From CBDCGJ01 sp965238305 (lineage in GTDB: Bacteria > Pseudomonadota > Alphaproteobacteria > GCA-2731375): a DNA stretch of 64,000 bases. Every line of letters starts with the position of its first letter. The first letter of the stretch is position 1. Of this stretch, positions 58,560 through 64,000 are shown in pieces. The notes under the pieces were generated by a model. The model had not been told where the DNA came from. It did no database searches and worked only from the letters and a program-made list of their open reading frames with translations. The DNA lies in the NCBI GenBank assembly GCA_965238305.1, contig CBDEHK010000001.1, positions 1,922,001 to 1,986,000 of the forward strand, read 5' to 3'. A program made the position numbers and the translations under genes.

Positions 58560-59513
58560 ATGGCGAAAGATAGTTTTGGCGCCGCTGCCTATGGCGGGGA
58601 TAACTGGTCGCCGCGTGTACGCAGCCATCGGGAGGAAATCGGTGATCTGTGGGCTAAGAGTGGGGTCGACAGTGAATATGCCACGCTGCGCGATGTGGTC
58701 GTACACCGTCCAGGTGACGAGCTGTCGGCGTCAGTCGATCCCGAAGCTGTCCTGATGCTGGATAGGCTGGATCTAAATAGGGCGCAGGACCAACATGACA
58801 TAATGGTCCAGACTTATCGTGATCACGGCGTTGAAGTGCATTTTGTCGATCCAACGGTGACCCCAAGTCCCAACCAGATGTTTTGCGCTGATCTGGTATT
58901 CATGACACCGGAAGGTGCGATCATGGCGCGTCCGGCATCGAGTGTGCGGGCCGGTGAAGAGCGCTGGGTTGCTCGACGCTTAGCCGACATGGGGGTGCCG
59001 ATCCTGAGAACATTGACTGGCAACGCAACATTCGAAGGAGCTGACGCTGCCTGGCTCGACACAAACACCGTGATGATCGGCAGGGGCTTGCGGACCAATA
59101 TGGAAGGCGCCCTTCAAGTTGCCGAGATGATCGAAGATATTGGTGGTGAAGCAATTATTGTCGATCTGCCATTTGGTACCATGCATTTTATGGGCATGTT
59201 GCGGATTGTCGATCAGGATTTGGCCATCGTCTGGCCACGGCGCACGCCGCATGCGGTCGTTGAAGCCTTGCGGGACCGCCATATTGAAGTTGCATTTCTA
59301 CCAAAATCGGATGAGTTCGAAAACCAAAGTGCGTTTAACTTCGTGACACTTGGGCCCCGAAAAATACTGATGGTTGGTGACAATCCGACAGCGGCAAATT
59401 TCTATCAAAGTATTGGGATTGAGGTTATTGGCGTCCCTTGTGATGAGTTGCGTAAAGCCGCCGTGGCCGTTGGTTGCCTATCGGGCATTATCACCCGCGA
59501 CTTGGTGGGATAG
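58560..59513 (+). CDS. Dimethylarginine dimethylaminohydrolase / arginine-deiminase-family enzyme
   Basis: A 317-residue guanidino-group-modifying enzyme of the pentein fold. LRDVVVHRPGDELSASVDPE begins the core; the substrate acidic residues are in TGNATFEGADAAWLDTNTVM, the catalytic histidine in PFGTMHFMGMLRIVD, and the nucleophilic cysteine in AAVAVGCLSGIITRDL. Length and the single-chain layout fit dimethylarginine or arginine hydrolases; a choice between hydrolase and amidinotransferase cannot be made. The ATG at 58560 is chosen over a TTG five codons upstream. It follows ilvE by about 100 bases on the same strand and ends one base from a convergent PAS-protein gene. Confidence 0.85.
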   Translation: MAKDSFGAAAYGGDNWSPRVRSHREEIGDLWAKSGVDSEYATLRDVVVHRPGDELSASVDPEAVLMLDRLDLNRAQDQHDIMVQTYRDHGVEVHFVDPTVTPSPNQMFCADLVFMTPEGAIMARPASSVRAGEERWVARRLADMGVPILRTLTGNATFEGADAAWLDTNTVMIGRGLRTNMEGALQVAEMIEDIGGEAIIVDLPFGTMHFMGMLRIVDQDLAIVWPRRTPHAVVEALRDRHIEVAFLPKSDEFENQSAFNFVTLGPRKILMVGDNPTAANFYQSIGIEVIGVPCDELRKAAVAVGCLSGIITRDLVG

Positions 59514-59514
59514 T

Positions 59515-60024
59515 CTATTTCGTAAAGTGGCGATTTCGATTGACATAGTCTATCGCCAGTAAAATCATGTCGACATTTTCCCCATCGCTGGACATCGGTA
59601 GAGTGATCTGCCGGGTTTCCAGAAACTCTTTATGTGGTCCCACATAGGGGATCATGCGGCCGGACGGTTTTTTGCTTTCACTAACGGCGACCAGATTTTT
59701 CCATACTTGGTTTGGGTTCGCCCGTTCAGGGATTTCACTAATGCGTTGGCCTGTATGATAATGGCGTGAGTGATAATCGACTTTGGTGCCGATCAAGCGA
59801 TATCGAAAATCCAAGGGATCGCGCAAGACGTCAATCAAGACGAGGTTCGGCAAGCAAACGACGATCGACGCTGGCGAAAAATCTGCTCTCGACGGCATCA
59901 ACTTATCGCCGCGAATTTTCTGCCAGTAATCATACACTAGGGACAGACATTTACTTGCCTGAATAGCGTCCGAAAGACGGTCGCTGCCTGTCAATTTTTT
60001 ACCGCCCCAAGAAAATATAGGCAT
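59515..60024 (-). CDS. PAS-domain protein of the alphaproteobacterial PAS_5 type
   Basis: A 169-residue soluble protein consisting of a single PAS-like domain. The pattern LSLVYDYWQKIRGDKLMPSR, the LPNLVLIDVLRDPLDFRYRL strand pair and LIGTKVDYHSRHYHTGQRIS, then FLETRQITLPMSSDGENVDM are what I recognise as the PAS_5 family, which is largely restricted to alphaproteobacteria. It has no output domain, so it may sense a small ligand and pass the signal to a partner protein. It is monocistronic and converges on the arginine-deiminase-family gene. Confidence 0.87.
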   Translation of the reverse strand: MPIFSWGGKKLTGSDRLSDAIQASKCLSLVYDYWQKIRGDKLMPSRADFSPASIVVCLPNLVLIDVLRDPLDFRYRLIGTKVDYHSRHYHTGQRISEIPERANPNQVWKNLVAVSESKKPSGRMIPYVGPHKEFLETRQITLPMSSDGENVDMILLAIDYVNRNRHFTK

Positions 60025-60082
60025 ATCCGTACAACTCGCGAAAACAAAGGATGGATCAAACTATAGCGAATTCATGCTGGTT

Positions 60083-60853
60083 CTAATATCGATTGTATCC
60101 GCCGTCTATGACAAATGTATCACCCGAATGGTAGGCGCTGGCATTCGACATCAAATAAACCGCTATGCCACCGAAGTCTTCCGGCTGACCCCACCGCCGT
60201 GATGGCACGCGGGGCAGTACGGCGGCGGCAAATTTATCCCAAGCGAAGGTTTTTTCGGTCATACCGGTTTCGATCCAACCGGGCAATACGACATTCGCGG
60301 TGACACCATAACGCGCCATTTCGACCGCGAGGGCATAGATCATCGAGACCATCGCGCCTTTTGTGGCCGCATAGTGCTGACCCCTAGCTTGTCCTGAAAT
60401 GGCCGCCAAACTAGCAGTACCGATCAGCCGTCCGCCGTCGCCACGGTCCTGCATATGGCGGCAAGCGGCGCGGAAAGTGTAAAAAGCACCGTCCATATTG
60501 ACCGAGGTGACCCGCTTCCATTCTTCCGCGCTCATTTCCATGAAAGAGTTGGCTCGACCGCCAATGCCGGCGTTGGCAAAACACGCGTCCACTCGGCCAA
60601 ATTTCGATAGTGTCTTACCGAAACATGCGTCGACGGCAGTTTCGTCGGATACGTCACAGCGCATGACGGAAACATTCGTGCCATGGGGCTTTAGGCTTTC
60701 GAATGCCGCATCATTCTTATCGGCGTTGGTTCCCCAGATGCAAACATCGGCCCCAGCTTGCGCCACCGCATCGGCAAAAGCCAGTCCAATGCCGCTATTG
60801 CCGCCGGTGATCAGCGCCACTTTGCCGCTGAGGTCGAAAGGTTGATAGGCCAT
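60083..60853 (-). CDS. SDR-family oxidoreductase
   Basis: A 256-residue short-chain dehydrogenase. The cofactor motif is ALITGGNSGIGLAFADAVAQ (TGxxxGIG), NAG is in CFANAGIGGRANSF, the catalytic serine is expected in IGTASLAAISGQ and the Y-x3-K pair is in GQHYAATKGAMVSM. The C-terminal GGxNRY end is present (VIDGGYNRY). Substrate is unknown; 3-oxoacyl or polyol dehydrogenases are typical. The ATG at 60853 has AGGAG seven bases upstream. It is the last gene of the minus-strand pgsA-mobB-moeA-moaD-moaE run, 13 bases after moaE, and is probably co-transcribed though not obviously part of cofactor synthesis. Confidence 0.92.
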   Translation of the reverse strand: MAYQPFDLSGKVALITGGNSGIGLAFADAVAQAGADVCIWGTNADKNDAAFESLKPHGTNVSVMRCDVSDETAVDACFGKTLSKFGRVDACFANAGIGGRANSFMEMSAEEWKRVTSVNMDGAFYTFRAACRHMQDRGDGGRLIGTASLAAISGQARGQHYAATKGAMVSMIYALAVEMARYGVTANVVLPGWIETGMTEKTFAWDKFAAAVLPRVPSRRWGQPEDFGGIAVYLMSNASAYHSGDTFVIDGGYNRY

Positions 60854-60866
60854 AAGCGCTCTCCTG

Positions 60867-61331
60867 TTACTGTTTTTTTGATTTCTGCCAGCGCGCGGCG
60901 GCGGCGTCATCGCTCTGCCGCGCTTTCACCCATTCACCGCCACCGGCAGTTTCTTCAAATTTCCAAAATGGTGCTTTGGTTTTCAACCAATCCATCAGAA
61001 ACATGCAGGCTTCGAAGGCGTCTTGGCGATGGCTTGACGTTGCGGCGCAAAGGACAATTTGCGCACCTGGCTCAAGCCGCCCATAGCGGTGCACAACCAA
61101 CACTTCATCCAAGGGCCAACGCGACCGCGCTTCGCTTTCCAAACCCGCCAGCTGCCGCTCCGTCATGCCGGGATAATGTTCAAGCGTCATCGCGCCCAGC
61201 TGCTGCCCATTGCTTGCGCTGCGTACTAGTCCGACGAAGGAAGCGATCGCGCCGACTTCACCGCGACCTTCCGTTATCTGCGCCAACTCTACGCCGACAT
61301 CAAAATCTTGCCGCTGCACCCGGATCGTCAT
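60867..61331 (-). CDS. moaE: Molybdopterin synthase catalytic subunit
   Basis: Large subunit of molybdopterin synthase, which inserts sulfur into cyclic pyranopterin monophosphate. The 154-residue product has GAIASFVGLVRSASNGQQLG, MTLEHYPGMTERQLAGLESE, VLVVHRYGRLEPGAQIVLCA and the KTKAPFWKFEETAGGGEWVK C-terminal region with the conserved lysines. Its partner moaD ends one base before the moaE start. Position behind moaD, moeA and mobB makes the assignment secure. Confidence 0.96.
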   Translation of the reverse strand: MTIRVQRQDFDVGVELAQITEGRGEVGAIASFVGLVRSASNGQQLGAMTLEHYPGMTERQLAGLESEARSRWPLDEVLVVHRYGRLEPGAQIVLCAATSSHRQDAFEACMFLMDWLKTKAPFWKFEETAGGGEWVKARQSDDAAAARWQKSKKQ

Positions 61332-61589
61332 TTATCCACCTGTCACCGGTGGGAAAAATCCGACCTCGTCGCCTTCACTAAGATCAGCATCCAAAGTGAC
61401 ATAATCCAAATTGATCGCGCAGCGGACGGTTTTCATGTCGGCAAATGCTTCTTCGTAACGGGCACCACGCCCCTGCAGCCAGGCCACCAGGTCGGCCACA
61501 GATCGCACCTCCGCCGCCACCTCGACGTTTTCTTCCGCTAAGCCGACCTTGTCGCGCAACCATGCAAAATATAGCAATTTAAGTGTCAT
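61332..61589 (-). CDS. moaD: Molybdopterin synthase sulfur-carrier subunit
   Basis: Ubiquitin-like protein of 85 residues that carries the thiocarboxylate sulfur to MoaE. It starts KLLYFAWLRDKVGLAEENVE and ends in the required double glycine, EVGFFPPVTGG, where the sulfur is attached. It lies directly between moeA (nine bases upstream) and moaE (adjacent), so the complex is made from one transcript. Activation by a MoeB-type enzyme is needed but no moeB gene is in the window. Confidence 0.95.
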   Translation of the reverse strand: MTLKLLYFAWLRDKVGLAEENVEVAAEVRSVADLVAWLQGRGARYEEAFADMKTVRCAINLDYVTLDADLSEGDEVGFFPPVTGG

Positions 61590-61598
61590 CGAACGTGA

Positions 61599-62861
61599 TT
61601 ATCCCAGAACTTCACTAAATGGTAAAAATTTGACCATGTCGCCAATCTTTATTTCCGTCGTTGCTTCCGCGATTTCGACCAGCCCGTCACTCTCGACCAT
61701 GGACCGCAACACACCGGAGCCTTGGGTCGGGTACTTTTGCACGACCAATCGGCCATCGGGCCCGGTTTCAAGCTGCGCCCGTAGCCATTCCCGTCGATCC
61801 GGCTTTTTGGTCATCTCGAATCCAGCCGGAATATCGAAAAAAGAATGTTGATTGATGGCTGGATTGCCGCCGGCAAGCTCAAGTATGATCGGGCGAGCGA
61901 AACGCAGAAAACAAACCATTGCCGCGACCGGATTTCCCGGCAGACCGATAAAGGGCGTACCGCGTGCTTGCCCCAAGGCGATCGGCCGTCCGGGTTTAAT
62001 CGCAAGACGCCAAAAATAAAGGCTGCCCAAAGCGTCGATGGCGGCCTTGATGTGATCTTCCTCACCGGTTGACATGCCGCCCGAAGTGATAAGCAGGTCG
62101 TGATTGTGTGCCGCCGCCTCGATGCCGTCGCGAACCGCATCCAGGCGATCCGGCAATATACCGATATCGCTGACCACGCAGCCGAGCTTCTGCAGCAGGC
62201 CTTTCAAAATGAAACGATTGCTGTCATACACGCCGCCACGGCGAAGATCCTGACCTGGCTCTATTAGTTCGTCGCCAGATGAAAATAGGGCAACCCGCAA
62301 GCGGCGAAACACGTTCAGTTTCGCATGCCCGGTCGAAGCCGCGATCCCGATATCTTGTGGCCGCAGACGTTTTCCCTTCGGCAAAACAATATCGTCGACT
62401 TTTGTATCTTCGCCGCGTTTACGACGATTGGCGCCTCTCTTCAGTCCGGGGGGAATGACAACTTGGTTGCCGTCGACAACCACGTCTTCCTGCATGACCA
62501 CCGTGTTTGTTGTCGCTGGCATCGGCGCGCCGGTAAAAATTCGTGCCGCGCCGCCGATTTCGAACGTGTGATCTGCAGGATGCCCGGCTGCGGCGCGGCC
62601 GATTATAGGTAACCTAGTTTCCTGATCGGGATGCAAGTTCCGATGGTCGAAGGCGTATCCGTCGACGGCGCTATTGTCGTCGCTTGGTACATCAATTTCC
62701 GCTATCAATACCTCGGCCAAAATACGCCCGACGGCGTCGGCAAGGGCGACTTCTTCGATATCAGTGATCGGCTGCAGACGTCCGGACAGCATTGCGAGCG
62801 CTTCAGCCATCGGTATCAGATGGTCGTCGAAGGCGAAACAATCGTCCTGTAGCTGCGTCAT
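61599..62861 (-). CDS. moeA: Molybdopterin molybdenumtransferase
   Basis: Enzyme of 420 residues that inserts molybdenum (or tungsten) into adenylylated molybdopterin. The characteristic MoeA pieces are EIDVPSDDNSAVDGYAFDHR (with the DNSAMDG-type motif), GAARIFTGAPMPATTNTVVM, and the MoCF domain with ALFSSGDELIEPGQDLRRGG, YDSNRF and LLITSGGMSTGEEDHIKAAI. The C-terminal VDSGL-type barrel (LRSMVESDGLVEIAEATTEI) is present. The ATG at 62861 overlaps the mobB stop by four bases. The same enzyme could load tungstate imported by the tup system. Confidence 0.95.
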   Translation of the reverse strand: MTQLQDDCFAFDDHLIPMAEALAMLSGRLQPITDIEEVALADAVGRILAEVLIAEIDVPSDDNSAVDGYAFDHRNLHPDQETRLPIIGRAAAGHPADHTFEIGGAARIFTGAPMPATTNTVVMQEDVVVDGNQVVIPPGLKRGANRRKRGEDTKVDDIVLPKGKRLRPQDIGIAASTGHAKLNVFRRLRVALFSSGDELIEPGQDLRRGGVYDSNRFILKGLLQKLGCVVSDIGILPDRLDAVRDGIEAAAHNHDLLITSGGMSTGEEDHIKAAIDALGSLYFWRLAIKPGRPIALGQARGTPFIGLPGNPVAAMVCFLRFARPIILELAGGNPAINQHSFFDIPAGFEMTKKPDRREWLRAQLETGPDGRLVVQKYPTQGSGVLRSMVESDGLVEIAEATTEIKIGDMVKFLPFSEVLG

Positions 62862-63367
62862 GCTGCTCGATCCGCAAGTTGACAATGTTTTAGAATAAAA
62901 TCGGCAATGGACCCGGTATCGTTGAGTTCCAATCGTGTGACCGGTAAGTCCGGCAGCTCGCTATCTGCCGCGACCCCAATAATATGCTGGTCATTTGTTT
63001 GCAGCAGTGGCTTGCCGAGCGCCGCACGATAGACTTCCAATTTGTCGTGTGGTTCATTTTTGAAGCCTTCGACGAGTACCAGGTCTACGGGCGAAAGGCG
63101 GGCGATCAATTCGGTTAGGCCCGCTTCCCCGTCACTATGATTTTCATGCATCAAGGCCCAGCGATTGGCGGACGAGATGAGCACTTCCGTGGCACCAGCT
63201 TCCCGATGTCGCCAGGAATCCTTGCCGGGTTGGTCGACGTCGAAACGATGATGGGCGTGTTTGATCGTGGAAACTTTGATGCCGCGCTTATTGAATTCCG
63301 GTAACAGGCGGATCAACAATGAAGTTTTCCCGCTACCGCTCCATCCCGCGAGGCCGAAGACTTTCAT
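62858..63367 (-). CDS. mobB: Molybdopterin-guanine dinucleotide biosynthesis protein B
   Basis: GTP-binding accessory protein for conversion of molybdenum cofactor to the bis-guanine dinucleotide form used by DMSO-reductase-family enzymes. The 169-residue product starts with the P-loop VFGLAGWSGSGKTSLLIRLL, followed by VSTIKHAHHRFDVDQPGKDS, the typical MobB motif, and VDLVLVEGFKNEPHDKLEVY. MobA is not in the window. It overlaps both neighbours by four bases (pgsA upstream, moeA downstream). It fits the presence of a Mo/W-bis-PGD oxidoreductase at 19794-21875. Confidence 0.95.
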   Translation of the reverse strand: MKVFGLAGWSGSGKTSLLIRLLPEFNKRGIKVSTIKHAHHRFDVDQPGKDSWRHREAGATEVLISSANRWALMHENHSDGEAGLTELIARLSPVDLVLVEGFKNEPHDKLEVYRAALGKPLLQTNDQHIIGVAADSELPDLPVTRLELNDTGSIADFILKHCQLADRAA

Positions 63368-63966
63368 GAGATTTTATCCCGTCGGCGATCCGGTTGATCG
63401 TCCGAACGGCGATCTACTGTCATATGAGTGAGGCCAAGACGCAGATAATCATAGCCGGTATAAATTGTCAGGGCGGCGGCTATCCATAACCCGCCAATAC
63501 CGATTTCCCGGGCCGGGATGTTCCAAAATGCCGCATTGCCGACAATGATGAAGCCAAGGGCAAGCATTTGTACCATGGTCTTCCATTTTGCCAGCTTGCT
63601 AACCGGCATGCCAATCCTGAGCTCCGCCAGATATTCCCGTAGTGCCGAAACCATGATTTCCCGGCACATGATCACGACCGCCGGTAAGATTGTCCAATCT
63701 GCGATGCTGTCGACATAGACCAACATTAAAATCGTTGCTGCGACCAACAGTTTATCTGCGACCGGGTCAAGAAAGCGGCCGAGGCCGGAAACTTCATTGA
63801 GGCTTCGCGCCAAATAACCATCAAAATAATCGGTGATGGCGGCAAATGTGAAAAAACCAAAGACCACCCAATTTGACAACGGACTATCCAAATAAAATGC
63901 CCCAATCATTGCCGGAATGACAATAATCCGCGACATCGTCAGCATATTTGGCACATGCTTGATCAT
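63364..63966 (-). CDS. pgsA: CDP-diacylglycerol-glycerol-3-phosphate 3-phosphatidyltransferase
   Basis: Inner-membrane enzyme for the committed step to phosphatidylglycerol and cardiolipin. The 200-residue product has about five helices, the start NMLTMSRIIVIPAMIGAFYL, and the CDP-alcohol phosphotransferase motif DYFDGYLARSLNEVSGLGRF followed by LDPVADK, which supplies the catalytic aspartates. It is first in the cofactor run and overlaps mobB by four bases, so its transcription drives the mobB-moeA-moaD-moaE genes. The upstream end of its promoter lies at the window edge. Confidence 0.96.
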   Translation of the reverse strand: MIKHVPNMLTMSRIIVIPAMIGAFYLDSPLSNWVVFGFFTFAAITDYFDGYLARSLNEVSGLGRFLDPVADKLLVAATILMLVYVDSIADWTILPAVVIMCREIMVSALREYLAELRIGMPVSKLAKWKTMVQMLALGFIIVGNAAFWNIPAREIGIGGLWIAAALTIYTGYDYLRLGLTHMTVDRRSDDQPDRRRDKIS

Positions 63967-64000
63967 CTAATTTCCTGTGATCGAACCGCCTGGACATTAA

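Overview
The window looks like a chromosomal segment of an alphaproteobacterium, most likely a Rhodospirillales-type, Gram-negative, aerobic, ubiquinone-using lineage. The evidence is the gene order ctaD-ctaB-small ORF-ctaG-ctaE-surf1, a full lipid A/Kdo block, a plant-type glutamate-cysteine ligase, a long tandem-domain dCTP deaminase, an lgt-NDUFAF7-pgeF block, a PAS_5-type protein and a petP/petR-like regulator pair. GC content is moderate and coding density is high, with many 4-nt ATGA/GTGA stop-start overlaps. I see no rRNA, tRNA, CRISPR array, transposase or phage gene.

Layout. 1-3675: end of the aa3-type cytochrome c oxidase operon. 3672-9678: a VWA lipoprotein, a GST, an enoyl-CoA hydratase, and a minus-strand gshA-hydrolase-small barrel protein group. 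9679-14552: a 1-Cys peroxiredoxin divergent from a tungstate-type ABC transporter (tupBCA), followed by a PLP-dependent decarboxylase. 14541-19659: rsmE, ubiA, dCTP deaminase, pmbA and a cysQ-like phosphatase; pmbA carries a parS-like 16-mer. A 29-bp-stem palindrome (19695-19765) separates cysQ from a convergent molybdopterin (Mo/W) oxidoreductase. 22043-27757: msbA-like exporter, DUF374 acyltransferase, waaA, lpxK and an LpxL-type acyltransferase, i.e. lipid A-Kdo assembly and export. 27763-32595: an M23 peptidase and xseA, purD, and a ferritin-like diiron protein with its own intrinsic terminator.

32639-43955 is more accessory: an MFS transporter, an ACAD10/11-type kinase, a frameshifted arylsulfatase, yqgE with a divergent DsbD-domain protein, an AI-2E family permease, and a five-gene plus-strand cluster (DUF2889, FAD/fumarate-reductase-like, ketopantoate-reductase-like, hot-dog thioesterase, Fe-S protein) that may be a catabolic operon. 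43939-51268: the lgt-NDUFAF7-pgeF operon, a Spy-like secreted protein, a methyltransferase with an HTH-like N-terminus, a UbiK/BMFP protein with a long histone-H1-like lysine tail, YbjN and proC. 51272-60024: an Ldh-family dehydrogenase, TetR, a CsaA-like protein, a quinone oxidoreductase, a SnoaL-like protein, a MarR-OmpR-histidine kinase operon divergent from ilvE across a region with paired operator-like palindromes, a DDAH/arginine-deiminase-family enzyme and a PAS protein. 60083-63966: pgsA-mobB-moeA-moaD-moaE-SDR on the minus strand.

A thread through the window is oxyanion metallocofactor biology: tungstate uptake, a cytoplasmic Fe-S Mo/W-bis-pyranopterin oxidoreductase, and cofactor genes moaD, moaE, moeA and mobB. 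I found no clearly unprecedented multi-gene defence or mobile system. The best leads are the parS-like site, the large palindrome, the diiron protein of unknown reaction, the operator pair before ilvE, the HTH-methyltransferase and the lysine-tailed UbiK.
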